Below the pieces are notes generated by a model. That model was not told the DNA's origin. It was given only the letters and a program-made list of their open reading frames with translations, and did no database searches. From the NCBI GenBank assembly GCA_958295905.1, contig OY282382.1, positions 2,008,001-2,072,000 on the forward strand: DNA of 64,000 nt, in the 5' to 3' direction. Positions 15,441 to 24,775 of the stretch are shown piece after piece. A program made the position numbers and the translations under genes. Position 1 is the first letter of the stretch; each line of letters begins with the position of its first letter. Source of the stretch: an uncultured Vicinamibacterales bacterium. GTDB lineage: Bacteria; Acidobacteriota; Vicinamibacteria; Vicinamibacterales; UBA8438.

Positions 15441-17948
15441 ATGGCTCTACGCGACATCGAATACGCCGCCGACCACGGCCCGCTTGAAGATCTCCTTCTG
15501 TCCATCGACCGTCCCGCCGATTTCTGCGCGCACGGCCGGTTGTTCGCGCCCATGCCCCGGCTGGACGTGGACGGCGTCGGCCTGCTCTCCTTTCCGGTGC
15601 CCGAGGCGCAGGTCGGCGCCCTGATCGCCGCGGCCGAGCGCGCGCCCTACGGCAGGGGGCCGGACACCCTGGTCGACACCGCGGTGCGCGACTGCCGGCA
15701 GATCGACGCGGCGCGGATTCGCGTCTCCGGGGGGGCGTGGGGCGACACGTTCAAGAGGATTCTCGACTTGGCGGCGACCGGCCTCGGCTGTTCCGCCGAG
15801 CGGCTCGACGCGCGGCTCTACAAGCTGCTGGTTTATGAACCGGGCGGTTTCTTCGCGCCGCACCGCGATACGGAGAAGATGGACGGGATGATCGCCACGC
15901 TGGCGATCTCGCTGCCGGTCGCCGGCGCCGGGGGCGAGCTGGTCGTCCGTCACCGCGGGCGCGGGGTGACCATCGACATGGAAGCCGGCGAGCCGTCCGA
16001 GCTGGCGTTTGCGGCGTTCTACGCCGACTGCACCCACGAGGCGCGTCCCGTTCGCGAAGGTCATCGCCTGTCCCTGGTCTTCAATCTGTGCCTACCCGCC
16101 GGCGACGTGGACACGCCGCGCCGCGCGCCCGACTTCACCAGCCTCGCGGACGATATCGCCGAGCGGCTGGCGGAATGGCGCGGCAGGGACCAGGCCGCGG
16201 ACAAGCTGGTGTGGGTGCTCGACCACGACTACAGCGAGGCGGGGCTGTCGTTCCGCACCTTGAAGGGCGTGGACGCGGCCCGGGCGCGGGTCCTGGCGCC
16301 GGCCGTCGAGCGGGCCGCGTGCGAACTCTACGCGGCCATCGTTCACGCCGAGGTGCACGGCGACGCGACGCTTGGCGGCGACTACGTCGACGGCTGGGGG
16401 GGCTGGAGCGACGCGGACGCCGACGACATGGAGATTGACGAGGTGTACGAGAGCCGCATCTGGCTGGACGGCTGGGCCGGCCGGGACGGCGGCCCGCCAC
16501 CGTTCGAGGACGTGCCGGTGCTTCCCGGAGAGCTGTTGCCGCAAGGTGCCCTCGACGACGCCAGACACGACGAACAGTTGCTGCACGAGGCGACGGGCAA
16601 CGAGGGCGTCAGCCTGGAACGCACCTACCGCCGGGCGGCCTTCGTGATGTGGCCGCGGTCGAGGACGCTGGACGTCCTCGCCGGCGGCGGCATCGGCGGC
16701 GCCGTCGCCTGGGTGGCGGCGGAGCTGGATCGCAACGGCGGAACGGTGGACGAGCGGATCGGCGGGCTCGTCACGAAGCTGATCGGTCTCTGGCCGACGG
16801 GCGTCGGCCACGAGTACGACGAGCCGAGCCGCGCCCGCATGCTCGGTCTGTTGTCCCGGACGGGCGACCCGGTCCGCACCCTGACCTTCCTGCGCGAGGT
16901 CGTTCTGCCGCGCTACTGGAGCGACAGCGAGCATCTGCCCGCCGCCGTGAGACTCGTCGGACCCGACGCCGCGGGACTCTTCCTGACCGATCTGGCCGTC
17001 GCGCACGTCACCCGGCGTACCGGCGCGGTACTGGCGCTCCTGCGCCGCATCGAAGAGCAGTGCCGCGGGTCGGCGGCGGCCGGGGAGGCGTGGCGCGACG
17101 CGCTTCGGAAGGGCGTTCAGGCCGTCCTGCGCACCTTGTGCGGGGCGCTGGCGGGGTCCCTGGAGGAACGGACGGCCCGCTTGGAGGAACGGGCGGCGCC
17201 CCCGGAGGCACGGACGGCGCGCTTGGCGGAAGAACCTGATGACGATGACGACGATTGGATCATGGAAGAAAACGACGACCCGCCGCCGTTGGAACGCAGG
17301 CGGCTGGAATCGTTGGACGATGTTGCTGTTCGCGATCTCTTCGCGCTGGCTTGGCGCTGCGGATTGAGCCGCGAAGCCGCGCGGGCGGCCTCCCTGGTCG
17401 TTCAGGTCCCGGACGCCGTTGCGCCGGACCGCACACTGCCCGCGGCATTGCGTCAACTGCACGATGTGGAAGGCGTAGCCGGCACCGGAATCTATGCGGT
17501 GCTGTGGGGCTGCGCTGCGGACAGCCTGCTCGGGCGCAGCGCAACGCCGCCGAACGAACCTCGGGATTGGAAGATCGAGGCCGACACCGGCTGCGATTGC
17601 GCGGACTGCGCGAAACTGCGCGCCTTCTGCGGGGATCCCGCCGCGCAGGTTGGGCGATTCCCCTTGCGCGAGAAACTGCGCCTGCACCTGGAGGCGGTCA
17701 TCCGCGGTCGACAGATCGACATCGATCACGTGACCGAACGCAAGGGGCGCCCCTATACGCTCGTTTGCACCAAGAACCGGGCCGGCTATGAGCGGCGGCT
17801 GGTCGAGTACGCCGAGGACGTCTCTCGAATGCGTTCCGTGGTCCGTTCGGCGCCGGCCGGCGGGCAGGCCGCGCGTTGCCGGGAGAATCTCGAGAGGCTG
17901 CGCGGGGCGGTGGCGGCCGCCGAAGCGGCCGGACGCGGGCGGGCTTGA
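15441..17948 (+). CDS. 2OG-Fe(II) oxygenase with long C-terminal region
   Basis: An 835-residue protein. The N-terminal 220 residues are a prolyl-4-hydroxylase-type fold: LYKLLVYEPGGFFAPHRDTE gives the iron ligands His141 and Asp143, and YADCTHEARPVREGHRLSLV gives His199 and the 2-oxoglutarate-binding Arg near 209. The other 600 residues match no family I know; they include an acidic stretch (PDDDDDDWIMEENDD) after an EERTARLEERAAPPEART repeat and a CDCADCAKLRAFC cluster that could bind metal. The ATG at 15441 follows AGGG at some distance. No signal peptide is seen, so it is probably cytoplasmic. The target is unknown. Confidence 0.8.
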   Translation: MALRDIEYAADHGPLEDLLLSIDRPADFCAHGRLFAPMPRLDVDGVGLLSFPVPEAQVGALIAAAERAPYGRGPDTLVDTAVRDCRQIDAARIRVSGGAWGDTFKRILDLAATGLGCSAERLDARLYKLLVYEPGGFFAPHRDTEKMDGMIATLAISLPVAGAGGELVVRHRGRGVTIDMEAGEPSELAFAAFYADCTHEARPVREGHRLSLVFNLCLPAGDVDTPRRAPDFTSLADDIAERLAEWRGRDQAADKLVWVLDHDYSEAGLSFRTLKGVDAARARVLAPAVERAACELYAAIVHAEVHGDATLGGDYVDGWGGWSDADADDMEIDEVYESRIWLDGWAGRDGGPPPFEDVPVLPGELLPQGALDDARHDEQLLHEATGNEGVSLERTYRRAAFVMWPRSRTLDVLAGGGIGGAVAWVAAELDRNGGTVDERIGGLVTKLIGLWPTGVGHEYDEPSRARMLGLLSRTGDPVRTLTFLREVVLPRYWSDSEHLPAAVRLVGPDAAGLFLTDLAVAHVTRRTGAVLALLRRIEEQCRGSAAAGEAWRDALRKGVQAVLRTLCGALAGSLEERTARLEERAAPPEARTARLAEEPDDDDDDWIMEENDDPPPLERRRLESLDDVAVRDLFALAWRCGLSREAARAASLVVQVPDAVAPDRTLPAALRQLHDVEGVAGTGIYAVLWGCAADSLLGRSATPPNEPRDWKIEADTGCDCADCAKLRAFCGDPAAQVGRFPLREKLRLHLEAVIRGRQIDIDHVTERKGRPYTLVCTKNRAGYERRLVEYAEDVSRMRSVVRSAPAGGQAARCRENLERLRGAVAAAEAAGRGRA

Positions 17949-18117
17949 CGCCGAGGACTGCCGGCGCCGCGAACAGGCCGGTCGAGACGCCGTGGAGGTG
18001 GGACCGTCGTGTCCCGCTCAGGTCGCCGGCCAGACCCGGCCGCCGCACCGGGTGATCGTCGCCGATCCGCCCTCCGACGCCACCCCGCCGCGGATCACGC
18101 AGGCCGGCGCCGGCCGG

Positions 18118-19473
18118 CTACCCGAGCACGGCCCGGACGGCATCGGCGAGGATGTCGGCGGTGCGGTCCACCTGTTCGCCGGTGATGACCGCGGCGGGCG
18201 CGAGCACGTAGGTGTCGGCCTTGACGCGGCTGAACAGGCCCCGATCGGCCGCCTCCCGCTGGACGCGGGGACCGACCCTGTCGCCGGGGAGGAACGGCTG
18301 CTTCGTGGCCCGGTCGGCGACCAGCTCGACCGCGCACATCAGGCCCTTGCCGCGGATGTCGCCGACGTGCGGGTGGTCGCCGAGGGCGGCCCGCAGCCGC
18401 GCGAACAGCCGGCCTCCCTGGACCGCGCACCGGGCGGGCAGGTCCTCGTCGCGGATGATCCGCAGGTTGCGCGCGGCCACCGCGCACCCGACGGGGTGGG
18501 CCGAGTAGGTGTAGGCGTGCATCCACACGCGCGGGTCGTCGTCCAGGGCCGCCGCGATCGAATCGCTGATGCCGATGCCGCCGAACGGGACGTAGCCCGA
18601 CGTGACGGCCTTGGCGAACTGCATGATGTCGGGCTCGACGCCCCAGTGGTCGAGGGCGAACAGGGCGCCGGTGCGGCCGAAGCCGGTGATGACCTCGTCG
18701 GCGGCCAGCAGCACGTCGTGGCGGTCGCAGATCTCGCGGATGCGGGGGAAGTAGTCGTCCTGCGGCACGATGACCCCGCCCGCGCCCTGCACGGGCTCGG
18801 CCAGGAACATGGCGACGGTGTCCGCCCCCTCGCGCTCGATCGCCCGCTCGAGCTCGTCGGCGGCGGCGATGCCCTGGCTCACGCCCGGCGGCGCCTCGTA
18901 GCGGTACGGGTACGGCGAGGGGATGTGGATGAACCCGGGCACGCGCGGCTCGAACAGGGGCCAGTAGGCGCTGAGCCCGGTGGCGCTCATGGCGGCGAGG
19001 GTGACGCCGTGGTAGCCCTCGATGCGCGAGATGACCTTGGTCTTGCCGGGCCGGCCCCGCAGCTTCCAGTAGGCGCGCGCCATCTTGATGCTGCTGTCGG
19101 TCGCCTCGCCGCCCCCGCTCGTGAAGAAGAAGCGGTTGATCGACGGGTAGGTCATGGCCGCGAGCTGCTCGGCGAGCTCGATGGCGGGCCGGTTCGAGCT
19201 GCCGGTGTACCCCGAGGCGTAGGCCAGGGTCTCCATCTGGGCCCGCGCCGTCTCCGCGAGCTCGCGCCGGCCGTGGCCGGCCAGCACGTTCCACAGCCCG
19301 GCGAGACCGTCGATGTGCTCCCGGCCGTCGGCGTCGAACAGCAGCGCTCCTTCACCCCTGACCCAGACCCGCGCGGCCCGGTGGGCGGCGGCGTCGTGGA
19401 GGGGATGGATGAGGTGCGCGGCGTCGCGGGCGACGAGCTCGGCGTTGGTCCCGGTCGTGGTCGTCGGCGTCAT
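18118..19473 (-). CDS. Class III (omega) aminotransferase
   Basis: A 451-residue PLP enzyme. DGLAGLWNVLAGHGRREL, SGGGEATDSSIKMARAYW, RIEGYHGVTLAAMSATG and AADEVITGFGRTG are the fold-type I motifs, with the PLP-binding Asp-Glu, and MQFAKAVTSGYVPFGG carries the Schiff-base lysine. Length and motifs fit omega-amino acid:pyruvate transaminases, but the substrate cannot be told. It is followed upstream on the same strand by an exported protein gene (12-bp gap), possibly one transcript. A decayed fragment of a related gene lies at 13786-13915. Confidence 0.9.
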   Translation of the reverse strand: MTPTTTTGTNAELVARDAAHLIHPLHDAAAHRAARVWVRGEGALLFDADGREHIDGLAGLWNVLAGHGRRELAETARAQMETLAYASGYTGSSNRPAIELAEQLAAMTYPSINRFFFTSGGGEATDSSIKMARAYWKLRGRPGKTKVISRIEGYHGVTLAAMSATGLSAYWPLFEPRVPGFIHIPSPYPYRYEAPPGVSQGIAAADELERAIEREGADTVAMFLAEPVQGAGGVIVPQDDYFPRIREICDRHDVLLAADEVITGFGRTGALFALDHWGVEPDIMQFAKAVTSGYVPFGGIGISDSIAAALDDDPRVWMHAYTYSAHPVGCAVAARNLRIIRDEDLPARCAVQGGRLFARLRAALGDHPHVGDIRGKGLMCAVELVADRATKQPFLPGDRVGPRVQREAADRGLFSRVKADTYVLAPAAVITGEQVDRTADILADAVRAVLG

Positions 19474-19484
19474 CGTGATCGTCC

Positions 19485-20372
19485 TCAGCGCGCGTCGGGG
19501 TCGGCGCCGCTGATACGGAGATAGGAGCCGTTGCCGAGGCGGCGGAACGGTCCGCCGTCCACCGAGAACTCGTCGACCACCGCGAAGGCGCTGTCCGACG
19601 TGGTCCGGACGACGCGTCTCAGCACGTGGACGCGGCCGTCCGCCTCCACCGGGGCGGTCAGGAAGGTGATGGCGATGGGGCTGGTCCAGTTGCCGAGGGC
19701 CGTCAGGGTGCCGCCGTCCGGCCGCCGCTCCACCCAGACCACGGCGCGCGTGGCTTCGTCGAACCCGATGGTCCAGACCTCCTCGTACGGCTCGCCGAAC
19801 AGGTCGCTCTCGGCGCGTCCGCGGACGAAGGGCCCCGCCGGCAGCGCCTCGAAGGAGACGGTTCCCTCACGGGTGCCGACGCTCAGCGGGGGGAACTCGC
19901 CCCCGGTGTACTCGAAACGCCAGCGCCCGCTGAAGTAGCCGATCCGCGGCTCGATCTGCGGTTGCGGCACATCGGCCCGGCGCGCCCGGCTCAGCGCGAG
20001 CGACACGTCGAAGCCGTGGCCGCCCGCGGTGACGCGGCCGATGCCCGACAGCTCCCGGCCGTCGCGTATCAGGGTGTAGACGAAGGAGAGCGGGCCGAAA
20101 TCGGTGTCGGTGGCCGCCGCCACCGTCACCTGCCCGCCGTCCACGACGATGCGGTCCAGCCGCACTTCGGCGTTGGGCGCGAGCCCGTTCACGAGGCCGG
20201 TGTAGCCGCCCTCCCCGCCCGCGGCCAGCGTCAGCGACACCGACGTGCCCGCATCCGATCCCGAGGTCAGCTCGCCGCGCCAAGTGCCCGCCCACGGATC
20301 GGGCTGCGCAAGCGCCGGGGCGGCGAGTCCGGCGGCCAGCAAGACCATCATCCACCCGAGTCGTCGTGGCAT
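19485..20372 (-). CDS. Exported protein of unknown function
   Basis: A 295-residue protein with a clear signal peptide (RRLGWMMVLLAAGLAAPALA, cut before QPDPWAG). The mature part is beta-rich; GTWRGELTSG and SGRWRFEYTGGEFPP suggest two related lipocalin-like or heat-shock-like halves, but I recognise no family. Two in-frame ATGs occur (20378 and 20372). GGAGGA directly abuts the first, so the second, 6 bases later, has the right spacing and is chosen. It lies just before the aminotransferase on the same strand. Confidence 0.7.
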   Translation of the reverse strand: MPRRLGWMMVLLAAGLAAPALAQPDPWAGTWRGELTSGSDAGTSVSLTLAAGGEGGYTGLVNGLAPNAEVRLDRIVVDGGQVTVAAATDTDFGPLSFVYTLIRDGRELSGIGRVTAGGHGFDVSLALSRARRADVPQPQIEPRIGYFSGRWRFEYTGGEFPPLSVGTREGTVSFEALPAGPFVRGRAESDLFGEPYEEVWTIGFDEATRAVVWVERRPDGGTLTALGNWTSPIAITFLTAPVEADGRVHVLRRVVRTTSDSAFAVVDEFSVDGGPFRRLGNGSYLRISGADPDAR

Positions 20373-21016
20373 CGACATTCCTCCGAACCTGGACTTGGCG
20401 GCGTGGCGCAGCCCTGGAATCGTCGTATCGCCGCCTCTGCTTCCCGTCCGCCGCTTGCGCGCCGCCGGCCCGCTGTCGACGCTGAAATCCCCGTGTTCCC
20501 GGCTCTGCTTCCCCGCCCGACCGTCCGCGGCGGGGTCCCCGGGGCGGCGTGGGGCCCGCGAAGCGGCCGGCGGCCGGATCCGCTTCCCGGTCGACCGGCC
20601 CCGGCACTGACCGCGCCGTTCCGCCCATGCAGGTCGGCCGCGCCGTTCCACGGCGCGAATCCAGGCCGGAAGGGGAATCGCCGGCTTCGCCCGACCCCCC
20701 TGAACCTGCCGGCACCCGCGCCGTGCCGCGGGTCGGACGCCAAGCGTCGCCGCGCCCGCACGAATCACTATACGCGCCGGTTCCACCTAAAATCAAAGGC
20801 CGGGACAGGTTTCGCCGCCAATCCGACGTGCGCCCACGGGCTGCCGCGGATGCGGGGTCGGGCCGGCGCGTCGGGTTCTGATATCATGTCCGTCCTACGC
20901 CGTTCGATGCCGGGGATGCCGGGATTTCCGCGGTTCCGCCGCCGGTTCGAAGGCGGACACCCGGAGAGTCCGAAGCGAAGCGCCCAAGACAGCCCAAGAC
21001 AAAGGAGCCGACCCGC
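20373..21016. other. Divergent intergenic region
   Basis: 644 bp between two divergently transcribed genes for exported proteins. Open frames here are only products of high GC. A TGATATCA palindrome lies at 20878, and AAAGGAG (21001) is the ribosome binding site of the downstream gene. No other feature supported. Confidence 0.5.
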
Positions 21017-23197
21017 GTGTCTATCCCGACGCTGACGTTCATCGAGATCCGGCCGCGGCGGATCGCGGCCCTGCTCGTCCTCCTGCTGGCGGCCGGCGCC
21101 GCTTCCGCCGGAGCCCAGACCGCGGGAGGCGTTCCGGAGGTCGCGACGCTGTCCGCCCGTCCCGACATGGTGAGTGGCGGGGACGTTCTGGTGCGGGTGA
21201 CGCCCGCGCCGGGGGCGCCGGCCGCGGCCCTGACGGTGCTGGCGGCCGGCCGCGACGTGACCGGCGATTTCCGCCGGCTCGACGACGGCGCGCTGGAGGG
21301 GCTCGTCCGCGGTCTCGCGCCGGGGACCCACGCGATCGAGGTGCGCACCGCCGGCGGTCCGACGGCCCGCCTCGACGTCGTCAACCATCCGATCGCCGGG
21401 CCGGTCTTCTCCGGGCCCCACGAGCGTCCCTTCGTCTGCGAGACGGATCGGTTCGAGCTGGTCTCCGGCGGGACCCTCGGGGACGCCCTCGACGGCGACT
21501 GCTCGATCGAGCGGCGGGTCGACTACGTCTACCGGTCGGTGGAGGACGGTGCCTTGAAGGCGTTGGCGGACCCCGCCATGCGGCCCGCCGACCTTGCCTT
21601 CACGACGACCCCCGCCGGCGGCGGGGCGCCCTACATCGTGCGCATCGAGACCGGCACCATCAACCGCGCCGTCTACCAGATCGCGATGCTCCACGATCCC
21701 GCGAACGAGCCCGACCCCGATCCCTGGCAGGCGCCGGCGGGGTGGAACGGCCGGCTCGTCTACACGTTCGGGGGCGGCTGCGTGAACGGCTGGTACCGCC
21801 AGGGGGCGGGCACCGGCGGCGTGACCGACGACGTCATGCTGCGGCAGGGGTACGCGGTGGCGTCGGCGAGCCTCAACGTCTTCGGCAACAACTGCAACGA
21901 CCTGCTCGCGGCCGAGACGATGATGATGGTCAAGGAGCGGTTCATCGAGGCCCACGGTCCCCCGCGGTTCACCATCGGGTGGGGGTGCTCGGGCGGCTCC
22001 TACCAGAACCACCAGATCGCCGACAACTATCCCGGGCTGCTCGACGGCATCATCCCCGGGTGCAGCTTCCCCGACGTCATCTCCGGGACGATCCCCTTCG
22101 TGACCGACGCCCGGCTCCTGAACCACTACTTCCGGGAGAACGCCGCGGTGCCGTTCACCGAGGAGGAGCAGCGCGCGGTGACCGGCTTCCACGTGCTCGC
22201 CACCATGCCCAACGTGTCGCGCAACGCCGGCCGCATCACCACCGGCGAGTTCTGTCCCGACGTGCTGCCCGAGGCGCTGCGCTACGACCCCGAGACCAAC
22301 CCCGGGGGCGCGCGGTGCGATGTCTTCGACCACGCCGTCAACGTGCTCGGCCGCGACCCGGAGACCGGCTTCGCGCGGCGCCCGCTCGACAACGTGGGGG
22401 TGCAGTACGGGCTGGGGGCGCTGAACGCCGGGGTCATCACCCCCGAGCAGTTCCTCGATCTCAACGCGCGCGTCGGCGGCTACGACCGCGACGGGCACTT
22501 CCAGGCGGACCGGACGGTGGGCGACCCCGAGGCGCTCGGCGCCGTCTACGAGACCGGCCGGGTGACCCACGGCGGCGGCGGGCTCGCGACGACCCCGATC
22601 ATCGACTACCGGGCCTACAGCGACGACCGCGTGAACGGCGACGTGCACGTGCGTTACCACTCGTTCTCGATGCGCGACCGGCTCCGCCGGGCCAACGGGC
22701 GCACCGACAACCACGTCATGCTGGTCGAGGACGACCGCTACGGGCTGTACTCGACGTCGAGTCCGGTCGCCCGGGAGGCGCTCCGCCAGATGGACGCGTG
22801 GCTGGGGGCGCTGGCCGCCGACGAGTCGTCCGATCCGGCGATCGAGCGGGTCGCACGGGCGCGGCCGGCCGACCTCGTCGACGCCTGCTGGAGCCGGGAC
22901 GACGACCCCGTCAAGATCGCCGAGCCGATGGTGCGGGGCAGCGGCCGGTGCGAGGCGCTGTATCCTTCGGCGCCGGGGCCGCGCGAGGTCGCCGGCGCGC
23001 CCGTCGGCAGCGACGTCCTCAAGTGCCAGCTCAAGCCGCTCGACCCGGACGACTACGGCGTGACCCTGACCGCCGAGCAGCGCGCGACGCTGGAGCAGGT
23101 CTTCGCGGGCGGGGTCTGCGACTGGTCGCAGCCCGGTGTCGGCCAGACCGCCCCGCCCGATACCTGGCTCCGGTTCGGCGCCAGCGCCGGACAGTGA
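21017..23197 (+). CDS. DUF6351 (tannase-like) secreted hydrolase
   Basis: A 726-residue exported protein (signal peptide ending near AGAASAGAQ). The nucleophile elbow is in FTIGWGCSGGSYQNHQIA, with GWNGRLVYTFGGGCVNGWY forming the likely oxyanion region and DNHVMLVEDDRYG a possible late His/Asp region. Cysteine pairs (FCPDVLP, GGARCDVF, DACWSRDD, GVCDWSQ) suggest disulfides in the periplasm. The overall order fits DUF6351, a tannase/feruloyl-esterase-like alpha/beta hydrolase. The GTG start at 21017 follows AAAGGAG. The substrate is unknown; a polyphenol or steroid ester is a guess. The next gene starts 10 bp after the stop. Confidence 0.82.
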   Translation: MSIPTLTFIEIRPRRIAALLVLLLAAGAASAGAQTAGGVPEVATLSARPDMVSGGDVLVRVTPAPGAPAAALTVLAAGRDVTGDFRRLDDGALEGLVRGLAPGTHAIEVRTAGGPTARLDVVNHPIAGPVFSGPHERPFVCETDRFELVSGGTLGDALDGDCSIERRVDYVYRSVEDGALKALADPAMRPADLAFTTTPAGGGAPYIVRIETGTINRAVYQIAMLHDPANEPDPDPWQAPAGWNGRLVYTFGGGCVNGWYRQGAGTGGVTDDVMLRQGYAVASASLNVFGNNCNDLLAAETMMMVKERFIEAHGPPRFTIGWGCSGGSYQNHQIADNYPGLLDGIIPGCSFPDVISGTIPFVTDARLLNHYFRENAAVPFTEEEQRAVTGFHVLATMPNVSRNAGRITTGEFCPDVLPEALRYDPETNPGGARCDVFDHAVNVLGRDPETGFARRPLDNVGVQYGLGALNAGVITPEQFLDLNARVGGYDRDGHFQADRTVGDPEALGAVYETGRVTHGGGGLATTPIIDYRAYSDDRVNGDVHVRYHSFSMRDRLRRANGRTDNHVMLVEDDRYGLYSTSSPVAREALRQMDAWLGALAADESSDPAIERVARARPADLVDACWSRDDDPVKIAEPMVRGSGRCEALYPSAPGPREVAGAPVGSDVLKCQLKPLDPDDYGVTLTAEQRATLEQVFAGGVCDWSQPGVGQTAPPDTWLRFGASAGQ

Positions 23198-23207
23198 CGC
23201 GCGGCCG

Positions 23208-24170
23208 ATGAAGGTGCTCATGCAGACGGTTGCGTTCGTACTGGCCCTGTCGGCGGGGTTGGGCTTTGCCGCCCAGGCGCCCGCGCTCGCCCGGGTCGGG
23301 TCCGTGACGCTGCCCGGCCCGGTGACCGCGCTGGCCGCGGGCGGCGGGCTTCTCGTCGCCTCCGGCGGGTCCAGCGTCCACGTCGTCGACGTCTCCCGGC
23401 CCGGGTCGCCGCGGGTCGTGGGGAGCTACGACTTCGAGCAGCCGGTGTTGGGCGTGGTTCTGGACGGGCGCGTGGCCTATGTCGCCAACAGCCACGACGG
23501 GCTCCGCCGGCTCGATCTGTCGGATCCGGCCCTGCCCGCGTTGACCGGCGCCGCCGCCACGCGCGGGCAGGCGGTAGGGGTGGCGGCGTCAGACGGGTAC
23601 GCGTTTGCGGCCGACAACTCCATCGGCTTCGACGTCGTCGATGGAGCCGGCGCCTTCACCCGCGCCGGCGAGTACCTCGCCGACGGATTTCCGCGGGGCA
23701 TCGCCGCGGCGGGCTCGCGGGTCTTCGTCGCCGACCAGCCCGCGGGCCTGATGGTCGTCGATGTGTCCGCCCCCGCCTCCCCCGAGGTGGCGGGCCGGCT
23801 GTCGCTCGGCCGCGACCCCGTCCTCCAGGTGTTCGCGCCGGACGACCGCTCGACCGGCGGCGCGCCGCCGGCCGTCGTCTGCATCGTGAGCGGTCGCGGC
23901 GGGCTGCAGGTGGTCGACGTCTCCGATCCGGCCGCACCGCGCGTCACCGCCGCGGTGCCGGCCGGCGGCGCGCCGACCGGGGCGGCGCTGTGGGACCGCC
24001 GGCTCTACGTCGCCGCCGCCGGCGGGCTGCAGGTGTTCGACCTGACCGACCCGGCGCGGCCCGTGCTCGCCGCGGCGTCCGACGCCGGCGCGTCGACCGG
24101 TCCGGTGGCGGTCGATGCGGCGCACGTCTTCTTGGCGCGGGGCGGCGAGGTCGCCGTCTTCCCGCGATAG
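23208..24170 (+). CDS. Exported LVIVD-repeat beta-propeller
   Basis: A 320-residue protein with a signal peptide (VAFVLALSAGLGFAAQA) and five to six repeats of the form VHVVDVSRPGSPRVVGSYD, LQVVDVSDPAAPRVTAAV and LQVFDLTDPARPVLAAASD. These are LVIVD repeats, which build a propeller. The ATG at 23208 is 10 bp after the hydrolase stop, so it is probably co-expressed with it. No catalytic residues are evident; a binding or scaffold role is likely. Confidence 0.82.
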   Translation: MKVLMQTVAFVLALSAGLGFAAQAPALARVGSVTLPGPVTALAAGGGLLVASGGSSVHVVDVSRPGSPRVVGSYDFEQPVLGVVLDGRVAYVANSHDGLRRLDLSDPALPALTGAAATRGQAVGVAASDGYAFAADNSIGFDVVDGAGAFTRAGEYLADGFPRGIAAAGSRVFVADQPAGLMVVDVSAPASPEVAGRLSLGRDPVLQVFAPDDRSTGGAPPAVVCIVSGRGGLQVVDVSDPAAPRVTAAVPAGGAPTGAALWDRRLYVAAAGGLQVFDLTDPARPVLAAASDAGASTGPVAVDAAHVFLARGGEVAVFPR

Positions 24171-24241
24171 GGGCGCGATGACGGCCGGCGGTCCGGCTCT
24201 TACGGGGTTCAAACGCCTCAAGCCGGGAGAGAAGAGGCGCG

Positions 24242-24601
24242 ATGACGGTCGACGCCGGCGGGGCCGGTCCGGAGAGAGACTACGGTTCGGCGTACAGTGA
24301 AGAGTCGCTCTGGCGGAAGATCGCGGCTTTCGCCGGGCGGGCGGGTCGGGAGACCATCGAGCAGGTCCTCGTGCTGTACTACTGTTGCTTGGACGGCGAT
24401 ACGCCGGTCTGGGCGAAGACGGTCATCGTGAGTGCGCTCGGCTACTTCATAACGCCTCTGGACGCCATCCCCGACCTGATGCCGGGGGTCGGATTCGCCG
24501 ACGACCTGGGCGCGGTCGCCCTGGCGATGGCGACGGTCTTGGCGCACGTCAAGCCCGAGCACCGGCGCCAGGCGCAAGAAAAGGTGACGACCTGGTTTTG
24601 A
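24242..24601 (+). CDS. YkvA-family (DUF1232) membrane protein
   Basis: A 119-residue protein. The family motif is clear: TVIVSALGYFITPLDAIPDL then MPGVGFADDLGAVALAMATV, a helical hairpin with the PxDxIPD signature. The ATG at 24242 follows AGAGAAGAGG. Function in the family is unknown. The last 40 codons and the following DNA were tandemly duplicated (see 24502-24775). Confidence 0.85.
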   Translation: MTVDAGGAGPERDYGSAYSEESLWRKIAAFAGRAGRETIEQVLVLYYCCLDGDTPVWAKTVIVSALGYFITPLDAIPDLMPGVGFADDLGAVALAMATVLAHVKPEHRRQAQEKVTTWF

Positions 24602-24775
24602 TGGTGTGGCCGAGCACCCTTGATTGGAGGCCGCCTCGCTCCGGGCGACCTGGGCGCGGTCGCCCCGGGGGCGGTGCTGGCGCACGTCAAGCCCGGGCAC
24701 CGCGCTCGCGCAGGAAAGTGACGACATGGTTTTGATGGTGATGGCGAGAACCCTGATTGGCGGCCGCCTCGCGCG
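24502..24775. repeat. Tandem duplication of the YkvA 3' end, offset 144 bp
   Basis: About 135 bp from CGACCTGGGCGCGGTCGCC (24502) recurs from 24646 with scattered changes and a small deletion. It runs through the YkvA stop (GTGACGACCTGGTTTTGATGG against GTGACGACATGGTTTTGATGG) into ATTGG.GGCCGCCTCGC. In the second copy the change CTGG to ATGG creates the start codon of the next gene. Confidence 0.85.
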
